6,999 nucleotides of DNA from Pseudomonadota bacterium (lineage in GTDB: Bacteria; Bdellovibrionota_B; Oligoflexia; Oligoflexales; JAPPIL01): positions 1 to 6,999 of the forward strand of contig JAPPIL010000102.1 of the NCBI GenBank assembly GCA_028877195.1, written 5' to 3'. The position numbers and the translations under genes were made by a program. The notes beneath the pieces are model-generated. The model had not been told where the DNA came from, searched no databases, and saw only the letters and a program-made list of their open reading frames with translations. Below are positions 1 through 6,146 of the stretch, in pieces; the first letter of the stretch is position 1, and each line of letters opens with the position of its first letter.

Positions 1-155
1 TCTATTGAATATTGGGGATTGAGCACAGATTCTGCATATAGATTTCCCTGCTCCACCCTATGTCTTACCGATTAGCTTGATGCACGGTATTGGTTAATAG
101 TCCACAGGTCAAGGGTTAATTTTGGCGCAATACTGCTTAAGTTGAGATATTAGCG

Positions 156-1163
156 ATGCACCCAATGACTGACGTAGTCATAACTGGTGGATATGTGTTA
201 TCCTCACCCACTGCTAGTGTAACCGTTGCATATAAAGGGATGCAGGTGTCTGATTTATCTTACAGCGAGCGAGAGCGGGGCGAACGGCCGCGTGATCGCG
301 AAACCATCGACATGCGCGTGTGGAAAGGTATTGAAGCAAAGATAGCTGCCCTAGTCAGAGATGGCTCATTTGGTGTGAACTATCCTAGCCTTTGTCCAGA
401 CGGTGGTTCTGATCCAGTTGGCACTGACGAGAGTTCGTTCCGAGATGCTATGCATGCTGAAATACCAGAACTAGAAGAGGAAACTGATCCTTTGGGTGGT
501 GGTGGCTACAAACCTCCTCCAACTCATGCCATTATGGATATGATAGAGTTTTGCTGGCGTAATGTTGGTAAGCCTATCGTTATCAATCGTCATAATTACT
601 ATAATCACTCTCACCTAATATTTGATGTTGAAGCAGGTAGGGTTGATTTTTTTGAGCAAATAAACACTATTTTTCGTCGCAATGGCCTTGCTTACGAACT
701 TAAAAACAATGGCAAGGTAGAGCGTCTGATAGCACCTGTATTGAACGAGATTGTTGCTTCCAGTTTTCATACTGGAGATAACGACCTTGACAAACTTTTA
801 GAAACGGCACAGAAAAAGTTTCTTGACCCGCATGTGGATATGCGAAGAGAGGCGCTGCAATCACTGTGGGATGCATGGGAGAGGCTGAAGACTACCTTTG
901 ATCCAAGTGGCAACAAGAAAAAAGGGGTTACATATTTGCTTAATCTGCTTGGCAGTGGTGATAACGGACTGCCACGCACTGAATTGGAGGAAGAGGCTAA
1001 AAAGCTGACCTTCATCGGAAACGAATATTTTATCCGCCATACTGAAATCGATCAGAAAAAGGTCAGTGATAGCAAGCATGTTGACTACCTTTTCTACCGC
1101 TTGTTTAGTTTCATCTACTTAGTGATCAAGACGAAGGGCATGGATACTTCAAAAAGCCGTTAA
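156..1163 (+). CDS. AbiJ-like abortive-infection family protein (STM4504/CBY_0614 type)
   Basis: Probably a cytosolic phage-defence (abortive infection) protein; its biochemical activity is unknown. Two parts can be seen. Residues about 31-190 carry an SYSERERG segment (35-42), a helix-rich stretch after residue 49, and FFEQIN...RRNGLAYEL (165-182), which resemble from memory the N-terminal domains of AbiJ-type proteins. Residues about 205-330 resemble the shared C-terminal region: RREALQSLWDAWERLK (230-245), a KKK patch (254-256), an I-R-H-x-E motif (293-297) and HVDYLFYRLF (308-317). This region may be HEPN-like, but I do not see a clear catalytic R-x4-6-H motif. The first 28-30 residues do not look like the family and ATG 156 has no good ribosome site. 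GTG 246 has AAAGGGA five bases upstream and would give a start of the form M-SDLSYSERERG. The gene stands alone, with its own upstream region. Family assignment is from remembered motifs, not a search. Confidence 0.75.
   Translation: MHPMTDVVITGGYVLSSPTASVTVAYKGMQVSDLSYSERERGERPRDRETIDMRVWKGIEAKIAALVRDGSFGVNYPSLCPDGGSDPVGTDESSFRDAMHAEIPELEEETDPLGGGGYKPPPTHAIMDMIEFCWRNVGKPIVINRHNYYNHSHLIFDVEAGRVDFFEQINTIFRRNGLAYELKNNGKVERLIAPVLNEIVASSFHTGDNDLDKLLETAQKKFLDPHVDMRREALQSLWDAWERLKTTFDPSGNKKKGVTYLLNLLGSGDNGLPRTELEEEAKKLTFIGNEYFIRHTEIDQKKVSDSKHVDYLFYRLFSFIYLVIKTKGMDTSKSR
234..240 (+). promoter_or_regulatory. Candidate ribosome binding site for an internal GTG start (246) of the AbiJ-like gene
   Basis: AAAGGGA lies five bases before GTG 246, in frame with the AbiJ-like gene. 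No comparable site precedes ATG 156 or ATG 165, and ATG 240 overlaps the site itself. Protein similarity to the family also seems to begin near here. If correct, the protein is 305 residues long rather than 335. Confidence 0.4.
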
Positions 1164-1407
1164 CTTGATCAAAATATTTTACAACTCATATCAGACTATC
1201 ATTCCAAATATAACTCGGCAGCAAGTGCCATTGGCGGCAAAAAGTCTTTAGGCAAGCATTGCGCAGATAAAATAAGTCTTACATCAAAAGATGGTACACT
1301 GCCTCTGTAGTTTGACTAAAGGCAAGTTATATGCTGCTCCGTAACTAATCTTGATGAAGCCAACTATAGGCATTTCTTATGCTTCCTTAAAGCAATCCCA
1401 AGCAAAA

Positions 1408-1423
1408 TAATTATCAATAATTA
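1408..1423. repeat. Inverted repeat TAATTAT-CA-ATAATTA
   Basis: Perfect 7-base arms (1408-1414 and 1417-1423) around a two-base centre, followed by ATTAA. It lies 62 bases before the methyltransferase start, where a promoter or operator would be expected. All-AT arms arise easily by chance in AT-rich DNA, so a regulatory role is only a possibility. Confidence 0.3.
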
Positions 1424-1457
1424 ATTAAGTTGAACCGAGCCTAAATATTGTTAGCAA

Positions 1458-1473
1458 GATCAACATATTGATC
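1458..1473. repeat. Inverted repeat GATCAA-CATA-TTGATC before the methyltransferase gene
   Basis: Perfect 6-base arms with a four-base spacer, ending 11 bases before ATG 1485 and three bases before its weak ribosome site (AGGT, 1476-1479). A dyad in this position could be an operator or an RNA hairpin that limits translation of a restriction-modification gene. Both arms contain GATC, and the same arm sequence makes up the TTGATCAA palindrome at 1165-1172. Confidence 0.35.
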
Positions 1474-1484
1474 ATAGGTAAAAC

Positions 1485-3296
1485 ATGGCAAGAAAAACAG
1501 AAGAGCTCCGCCTTACCCAGCTTGAGGAGTTTCTAGGCAAAGTTGAATCTTGCCGCGGGAAGTTCCTCGCTAGTGAGAAAAAGAAACTCGGTAAACATTT
1601 CCTCGAAATTGTTATGGGGCTTGAAGGCAAGCTTGTCACCTGTAAATCGAGCAAAGAATCACCTGTTTTTGAGTTTCACAACGAGAAATTATCGCGGGCC
1701 TTGTTTGTTACTGATACAGCTAGGGATAACTTACAAGAGTATTGCAACGACAGAGTCCTCCTCTATCTACATCCAGATAAGGTTGACATGCTCGCTGTTA
1801 TCACTAATGGTAAGGAGCTTCGTGTTTTTAACGCTTCTGCTAAAGAGAAGGAAGAATATACTGTCCTGTTTGCTGAGTTGCTCAATGACAAAGCTAAAGC
1901 CAAAAAGAATTGGCAGGCGTTCTTATCTAAGTTTGGTGAGGGATTCAGTGTCACTAATAAAAAAACAAGCAGCCTGTATCAAATACCTAAACGACCTTTG
2001 CCGAAAAACACTATTTTCTGTGCTGATAACCTAGCAGTTATGAAGCAATTGCCTAATGAGTCCATTGACCTCATCTACATAGATCCCCCATTCAATACTA
2101 AAGCTGTTAGAAAAACCAAGGCATGGGATGATCAAGTTCAGGGTATCCAGTATTACGATAGCCATGGTAAAGGTATACACTCCTACATTGCCTTTATGAA
2201 GGATAGACTTGAACAAATGCATAGAATTTTAAAAGACACAGGAAGTCTCTTTGTTCATGTTGATTACCGATCTGTTCATTACTTGAAGATAGAGTTGGAC
2301 AAAATATTTGGCATTGGAAACTCTGACAAAGGTGCTAAGCATTTAGTCAATGAAATTATTTGGTGCTATAAAGACGTTGGGGGCGGAAAAAATAATGACT
2401 TTTATAAAAGAAAGCATGATACGATCCTGTGGTACCGAAAAGGTAAAAAATACAAGACAAATAAAATTTCTAGAGGAAATTTATCGCAAACAACAATAGA
2501 CAGATTTTCAAGTTTGTTTGATAGTAAAGGTTTAATTACGTACAAGAAACTTAAAGATAAAAGACCCCGTGAATTTCAAAGTAGAGCAAAGCAAGGAAGA
2601 GTACCCAAAGATCTGAACAGGGTGTTCCTCAGCAAAAGCGGTGGTAGACAACTAGAGGATTGGTGGACTGACATTAACCCTGTTAGGAAGAGGAGAAAAA
2701 AGGATGATCCAGAGGAAACGTATTACTATACCACACAGAAACCATCTGCGTTACTTGAGAGAATAATTGAGACTGCAACGAATAAAGACGATGTTGTCGC
2801 AGACTTTTTTTGCGGATGCGGAACAGCAGTTAGTACAGCTCATAAACTTGGAAGATGCTGGATAGGAGTTGATGCAAGCCCAAAGGCTGGACAAGTAATC
2901 CGAAAAAGGATGATTAAAGATCACAATATTGATATCAATATCACTCCTCTTGGAAAATTGACTAAGGATAAAGTCCTTCGCCTTGATCCTTTTGAATTTG
3001 AAAGATACGTAATTGCTTGCATGGGCGGTGTTGCTAATAAGCAGCAGAGAAATGATGGTGGGGTTGATGGTTACATGGCAGATGATGGAGCACCTATTGA
3101 GGTTAAAAAATCAAACCGTGTTGGAAGACCTGTAATTGACAAATTTTATAAGCATCTCAAAAGGAAGGGGAGAGGCTTTATTATTGCCTTATCTTTTGCA
3201 GATACAGCTAAAGAAGAAGCAAAGCGTTTGTTAAATGAAGAGGGACTAGATTTGACCCTTGTCACCCTAGATATGGTTATCGAACAAGCATCATAG
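1485..3296 (+). CDS. Single-chain DNA methyltransferase with C-terminal Mrr-like restriction nuclease domain
   Basis: Predicted to transfer a methyl group from S-adenosylmethionine to DNA (N6-adenine or N4-cytosine) and to cut DNA with a fused nuclease, making a one-protein restriction-modification enzyme. Motif order is that of a beta-class enzyme: catalytic motif IV DPPFNT at 200-205, DTGSLFVHVD at 251-260, motif X YYTTQKPSALLERI from 414, and SAM-binding motif I DFFCGCGT at 440-447. The lysine-rich stretch between about 300 and 410 is the likely target-recognition region. From about 500, LDPFEFE opens an Mrr-like domain with D528 and E539-x-K541 placed as PD-(D/E)xK catalytic residues, then VGRPVIDKF (546-554). 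Residues 1-165 are unassigned, but AVITNGKELRVF (104-115) recalls the N-terminal domains of type I and type IIG restriction subunits. Start ATG 1485 has AGGT at 1476-1479. No separate specificity or restriction gene is nearby, consistent with self-sufficiency. The target sequence cannot be read from the protein. Confidence 0.9.
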   Translation: MARKTEELRLTQLEEFLGKVESCRGKFLASEKKKLGKHFLEIVMGLEGKLVTCKSSKESPVFEFHNEKLSRALFVTDTARDNLQEYCNDRVLLYLHPDKVDMLAVITNGKELRVFNASAKEKEEYTVLFAELLNDKAKAKKNWQAFLSKFGEGFSVTNKKTSSLYQIPKRPLPKNTIFCADNLAVMKQLPNESIDLIYIDPPFNTKAVRKTKAWDDQVQGIQYYDSHGKGIHSYIAFMKDRLEQMHRILKDTGSLFVHVDYRSVHYLKIELDKIFGIGNSDKGAKHLVNEIIWCYKDVGGGKNNDFYKRKHDTILWYRKGKKYKTNKISRGNLSQTTIDRFSSLFDSKGLITYKKLKDKRPREFQSRAKQGRVPKDLNRVFLSKSGGRQLEDWWTDINPVRKRRKKDDPEETYYYTTQKPSALLERIIETATNKDDVVADFFCGCGTAVSTAHKLGRCWIGVDASPKAGQVIRKRMIKDHNIDINITPLGKLTKDKVLRLDPFEFERYVIACMGGVANKQQRNDGGVDGYMADDGAPIEVKKSNRVGRPVIDKFYKHLKRKGRGFIIALSFADTAKEEAKRLLNEEGLDLTLVTLDMVIEQAS

Positions 3297-3321
3297 CCAT
3301 AGCTAACTTTTTATTAAACTT

Positions 3322-3334
3322 CGCCCTTGGGGCG
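3322..3334 (+). terminator. Weak hairpin after the methyltransferase gene
   Basis: CGCCC-TTG-GGGCG forms a perfect GC-only 5-base stem 26 bases after the stop codon. A T-rich tract (TTCTTTATTTTTTT) follows only from about 3347, too far for a classical intrinsic terminator. It sits between convergent genes, where termination from both sides is expected. Confidence 0.35.
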
Positions 3335-3401
3335 CTTGTAGTGTGGTTCTTTATTTTTTTCTACCATTAGCAAGGTTAAAGCGTCTTTTTTGTATAACTT
3401 G

Positions 3402-3418
3402 ATAGTGGTAACTACTAT
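3402..3418. terminator. Hairpin between the convergent methyltransferase and ASCH genes
   Basis: ATAGTGG-TAA-CTACTAT pairs over seven bases with one G-T wobble. It lies 10 bases beyond the ASCH stop codon on the minus strand, a normal terminator position, but lacks a following run of T in that direction. It may act as a terminator or as 3'-end protection for the radical-SAM/ASCH transcript. Confidence 0.3.
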
Positions 3419-3427
3419 TAAAGAAAT

Positions 3428-3814
3428 TCAAACCCAAATACCCCTCGTATAAACAATCCCCTTTCTTTCCTCAAAAACTTGCGGTGGGTTGATAACTCTA
3501 ACAACCTCTACACACCACCCATACTTTGGTTTGTCCCATGCCCACGGGGAGTTTTTATCTACAAAGTGTCTATGATAGTCAGCGTAAAAAGACTTTGGGT
3601 CTTTGTATTTGAAACACTTAGTAAACTTAATAATAGCAGTGATGCGAGACTTGAATTTACCTTGATAGCCAGGAGTTTCGATCAGCAGCATCTCTTGGTT
3701 GAGATATTTAGAGGGAATAGGATAGAAACGCGTTTCGATAGATTTTTCACCAGAGAGAATTTTTCTGGAAATAGGCCATTGAATATTGATGCCTGTATAG
3801 GTTTTTTTAGTCAC
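3428..3814 (-). CDS. ASCH-domain (PUA-like) protein
   Basis: A small stand-alone ASCH protein of 128 residues. ASCH domains share the PUA-like fold and are linked to RNA or nucleotide binding, with some members acting as hydrolases on modified nucleosides. The hallmark G-x-K-x-x-E-x-R is present as G22-E-K24-S-I-E27-T-R29, preceded by the beta-strand segment INIQWPISRKIL (9-20). The C-terminal half is rich in aromatic and charged residues (SFYADYH, SPWAWDKPKYGW) that could form a ligand pocket. The start is GTG, and GTGACTAA is shared with the radical-SAM gene: the GTG opens ASCH and the TAA closes the upstream gene. No ribosome site is visible, so translation is probably coupled. This overlap implies the two proteins are needed together, perhaps with ASCH recognising the substrate or product of the radical-SAM enzyme. 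The specific substrate is unknown. Confidence 0.85.
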   Translation of the reverse strand: MTKKTYTGINIQWPISRKILSGEKSIETRFYPIPSKYLNQEMLLIETPGYQGKFKSRITAIIKFTKCFKYKDPKSFYADYHRHFVDKNSPWAWDKPKYGWCVEVVRVINPPQVFEERKGIVYTRGIWV

Positions 3815-5186
3815 GGCGATTGAGGGGACGATGTAAGGTGTCTTTGTCGTAAGGCTTGAGGCACTTAATGTTGGTATGGCGCATGCGTACCTCCCAACTT
3901 ACATCACGGGCAGTCTTGGTGTTAGCAAACTTCTCTACGCGATCGATGGCATTACAGCAATCTTTTTTGTTAGACCAGAGATCTTGATCTTTCCAAAAAT
4001 GTTTCTCACCGTTACCAATGTAGCAGGTGGTGAACTGAATACCTCTTTGCATACACTTAGCATGGATACGTTCATAGTATGCTCTGATTTCCGCATCGCT
4101 GTAGTGAAAATCACGCGATTTCTTTTCGGTAAAGATAGCGGTCTTTTTGGTATTGTCACGATAAAATTCCCGCAAATTGCGTCCAGAGGCTTTCTCTATT
4201 TGATTGAGAGAAAAACTTGAAAGTCTAACAATACCTGCCAAAATTGCTGGTACACCGTGATCAGCTATCTCATCAACCATATCAAAACTAGAGTAGTTGA
4301 AAGGTTCAGGCATATTTTTGCGATCAAAGTCAGGATCAGTGAAATAACCATCAGGATAAATGGGAAAGAACGGATTAAGTCGCACCGTCGTCCAAAATCC
4401 GCCACGAACAAGTGTTTGTAAAGCTTTTAAGCGTCGCTTAGCACTAGGTGCTCCTGGTTCAATCTGGCGGTTCATTTCATCGTTAGTCGAAGCAATACTC
4501 ATCTGCACTGAACAAAGATCATCACGAAGCAGTTGCATATACTCATCTTGTGCAATCAAATCAGAACGGGTGAAGATGATATAAGGATAGTTGTAGTAGC
4601 TTAAGATTTTCAGCAGCTCCTGAGTGACTTTGTATTTTTTGTCGATGACCATGAAGGAATCAGACATCGAGCCGATGCGCAGTGGAACACGCATCTCAAT
4701 CATTTCTCGCCAGCGAGATTTCTTGTCGGTTTCAAGGGCATAGTAGAAGGTTTTCCATATTTCGGTTATATCGACAGGCATAGGGAAGGGACGATTCCAA
4801 TAAGCATGCACTGTCAATTCAGCTTTAGCATAGCAGTAGACGCAGTTGTGAATACAACCTCGACCGTATGTATCAACTTCAAAAGCATAAAGGCACTGCT
4901 GACAGGTGTTGTGACTATTTACCAACTTGAAGGGGCTTTGAAATACCACTCCACCTCGTGGTTGATTAGCTCCAAACCTTGTCTCTAGACGTTTATAGAT
5001 TTCAAAGTCGAACTCACACGGGTATTTAGAGAGCTTGGCGAGCTTCGCCGCCCGCTCAGAAATTCTGTCAAATTTGGGAGTGGGAGGTGCAGGCTGTGGC
5101 GACCTGTCCACATGCGGAAAGGGAATGACATTGCCAACGTTGGGGGTAAGCGGCTCCATAACGATGCCAGCGTATGCTCCACACAT
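3807..5186 (-). CDS. SPL-family (spore photoproduct lyase-like) radical SAM protein
   Basis: A cytosolic radical-SAM enzyme that would use a [4Fe-4S] cluster to split S-adenosylmethionine and start radical chemistry, probably on a nucleic acid or nucleotide. The cluster motif C-x3-C-x2-C is C111-IHN-C115-VY-C118 followed by YAKAE, as in COG1533 (SplB-like) proteins. Other family-like signatures are GSMSDSFM (172-179), IIFTRSDLI (203-211), MSIASTNDEMNR (229-240) and EPGAPSAKRRLKAL (243-256). Cysteines outside the motif (C95-x2-C98, C388, C410, C411, C442) could bind a second cluster or metal. At 459 residues it is longer than typical SPL proteins, with about 90 residues before the core; residues 20-40 are proline-rich and likely flexible. 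ATG 5186 has no ribosome site and may sit inside the promoter, so M10 (ATG 5159) is a possible start. It overlaps the downstream ASCH gene by 8 bases. Genuine DNA photoproduct repair is unlikely to be inferable from similarity alone; RNA or base modification is equally possible. Confidence 0.88.
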   Translation of the reverse strand: MCGAYAGIVMEPLTPNVGNVIPFPHVDRSPQPAPPTPKFDRISERAAKLAKLSKYPCEFDFEIYKRLETRFGANQPRGGVVFQSPFKLVNSHNTCQQCLYAFEVDTYGRGCIHNCVYCYAKAELTVHAYWNRPFPMPVDITEIWKTFYYALETDKKSRWREMIEMRVPLRIGSMSDSFMVIDKKYKVTQELLKILSYYNYPYIIFTRSDLIAQDEYMQLLRDDLCSVQMSIASTNDEMNRQIEPGAPSAKRRLKALQTLVRGGFWTTVRLNPFFPIYPDGYFTDPDFDRKNMPEPFNYSSFDMVDEIADHGVPAILAGIVRLSSFSLNQIEKASGRNLREFYRDNTKKTAIFTEKKSRDFHYSDAEIRAYYERIHAKCMQRGIQFTTCYIGNGEKHFWKDQDLWSNKKDCCNAIDRVEKFANTKTARDVSWEVRMRHTNIKCLKPYDKDTLHRPLNRRD

Positions 5187-5197
5187 TCTTATGTCAA
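5169..5197 (-). promoter_or_regulatory. Possible sigma70-type promoter for the radical-SAM/ASCH unit
   Basis: Reading leftward, a perfect -35 TTGACA (5197-5192) is followed by 17 bases and TACGCT (5174-5169) as -10, which keeps the key T, A and final T. Transcription would begin near 5162, just before the in-frame ATG at 5159 and downstream of the ATG at 5186. This would make the message nearly leaderless. The -10 match is modest. Confidence 0.35.
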
Positions 5198-5275
5198 GGA
5201 TGGGAGCATGGGGGGGAGTTGTATGAAGGTGCTAGTCCCAGAGCAGGTTATAACATACTTATATTACTGTTTTTT

Positions 5276-5563
5276 ATGAACAACGGGGACATGCTTTCCA
5301 CAATATTTTGGAGTATCTCAGAGCAGTTAGCCAAGGGTGAAGAAAACGGCACATGTCACTTTGTTGTGTCTCAAGATGACACAGGTCAGAGGGTACATCA
5401 TATTGTTGCTATGTTGATGCAAAGCCAAATTGGCAAGTTAGCAGAATATTTTCTGCTTCAAACAGTCTCTTTCCTTAACCAATTTCCTTCACGATGTCGT
5501 AAGAATCAGAATCTTCTTTTATTTTTATGGCTGTTTCAATGTAGTGATTTGGATTTGAAATAA
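5276..5563 (+). CDS. Possible small gene of unknown function (95 residues)
   Basis: I do not recognise this product. The reading frame is open from about 5174 to 5563, crossing nearly the whole gap between the radical-SAM and TIR genes, which is long for a chance frame in AT-rich DNA. From ATG 5276 the protein has a natural-looking mix of residues (for example KGEENGTCHFVVSQDD and VAMLMQSQIGKLAEYF) and alternates hydrophobic and polar segments. Against it, there is no ribosome site before ATG 5276, the last 89 bases are antisense to the 3' end of the TIR gene, and several inverted repeats fall inside it. A TATAAC element lies at 5249-5254 without a matching -35. It may be a real small protein, a decayed remnant or a chance frame. 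Confidence 0.35.
   Translation: MNNGDMLSTIFWSISEQLAKGEENGTCHFVVSQDDTGQRVHHIVAMLMQSQIGKLAEYFLLQTVSFLNQFPSRCRKNQNLLLFLWLFQCSDLDLK
5440..5457 (-). terminator. Hairpin 17 bases after the zinc-ribbon TIR gene
   Basis: Perfect 7-base arms AGCAGAA / TTCTGCT around a four-base loop, starting 17 bases beyond the TIR stop codon. A second dyad, GCCAA-A-TTGGC (5424-5434), follows. Neither is followed by a strong T run in the leftward direction, so this is either a weak terminator or a structured spacer leading toward the radical-SAM gene. Confidence 0.4.
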
Positions 5564-6146
5564 ACTCACTCCATGTGGCTACGTGAATATAAGAAGGGTG
5601 CTTGTCATAGTAGAGCTTTGAACCACATAAGTTACATGTGGTTAACGTTGGATTTTTGCGATTAAACATGTTTCGTCGTAAAATTTCAAACAAAATATCC
5701 GTTCGGTAATTGCTGCATCTACATGATTGGCACATTGATTGTTGTATGAAATAATCATAGCTTCTGTACTCGTCGGGCAAAACAATGGCTAACATAGCGT
5801 TGGTGGCACTTGTGCGACCACCTCTGCTCATCTCCTTCAGAGAATAGGAAATTTCCCACGGAATCCATTGGTCGCTTTCACTCAAGTGAGCTTTCATCCC
5901 TTTGGATATCATTACAATCGTAACGCTGCTGTCGTACATTTTGTCACAAAGGTGATCTGCAATAGTAGCCTCCTTGAGGCCACTGATATCCTCGTTATTC
6001 CTTTCCCCCTTGTAGATATGATCGCCCACCTCAAGGCGCTTTTCTAGCACATCAACATAGTTTCTAGCAGTCGTTGGTTGTATGCCAACTTCTGATGCAA
6101 CTGCCCTGTCGTTGTGTTTGTAGCTGACAAATATCTTCCTGCCCAT
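5475..6146 (-). CDS. ThsB-like TIR-domain protein with C-terminal zinc ribbon
   Basis: A TIR-fold protein like those of Thoeris defence, where ThsB senses infection and turns NAD+ into a cyclic nucleotide signal. The N-terminus RKIFVSYKHND (3-13) is the first TIR strand and loop. DSSVTIVMISKGMK (72-85) is the central strand, and WIPWEISYSLKE (94-105) holds the likely catalytic glutamate E98. A second conserved block is NAMLAIVLPDEYRSYDYFI (116-134). The tail has C139-x2-C142 (plus C144) and C171-x2-C174, arranged as a zinc ribbon, then SYIHVATWSEFI (185-196). Length, 223 residues, is normal for this longer TIR subfamily as I remember it. ATG 6146 has a good ribosome site, AAAGG at 6158-6154, with a 7-base spacer. 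It is divergent from the second TIR gene and lies upstream of, and in the same direction as, the radical-SAM/ASCH pair, with a 288-base gap. Confidence 0.85.
   Translation of the reverse strand: MGRKIFVSYKHNDRAVASEVGIQPTTARNYVDVLEKRLEVGDHIYKGERNNEDISGLKEATIADHLCDKMYDSSVTIVMISKGMKAHLSESDQWIPWEISYSLKEMSRGGRTSATNAMLAIVLPDEYRSYDYFIQQSMCQSCRCSNYRTDILFEILRRNMFNRKNPTLTTCNLCGSKLYYDKHPSYIHVATWSEFISNPNHYIETAIKIKEDSDSYDIVKEIG

Larger units (their letters stand above)
1164..1484. other. Intergenic region, AT-rich, no gene seen
   Basis: No credible reading frame, tRNA or long repeat was found in these 321 bases. They contain short perfect palindromes: TTGATCAA at 1165-1172 just after the AbiJ-like stop, AAAATATTTT at 1171-1180, a 7-base-arm inverted repeat at 1408-1423, and a 6-base-arm inverted repeat at 1458-1473 next to the methyltransferase start. 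The promoter of the methyltransferase gene must lie here, but no convincing -35/-10 pair with normal spacing was found. Confidence 0.7.

Noticed and set aside
1..75. Plus-strand frame open from the left edge to a TAG at 73-75, as a possible tail of an upstream gene.
   Set aside because: Only 24 codons, no recognisable motif, and a frame this short stays open by chance often enough that it cannot be supported.
84..112. Leftward promoter-like pair TTGACC / TACCGT with 17-base spacing.
   Set aside because: The -10 is poor and no leftward gene start is seen between it and the window edge.
1543..2034. A 163-codon plus-strand frame inside the methyltransferase gene.
   Set aside because: It is wholly inside a gene with clear motifs in another frame and its product has no domain-like features.
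2082..2099. Reading the methyltransferase as a type III Mod subunit needing a separate Res helicase-nuclease.
   Set aside because: No Res gene is nearby and the chain carries its own Mrr-like nuclease residues, so a single-chain enzyme explains it better.
3479..4220. Plus-strand frames of 114 codons opposite the ASCH and radical-SAM genes.
   Set aside because: They are antisense shadows of well-supported genes and resemble no protein.
4801..4870. Calling the radical-SAM protein a true spore photoproduct lyase.
   Set aside because: Only the shared SPL/COG1533 family signatures are visible; nothing in the context indicates sporulation, and the added cysteines and ASCH partner point to another substrate.
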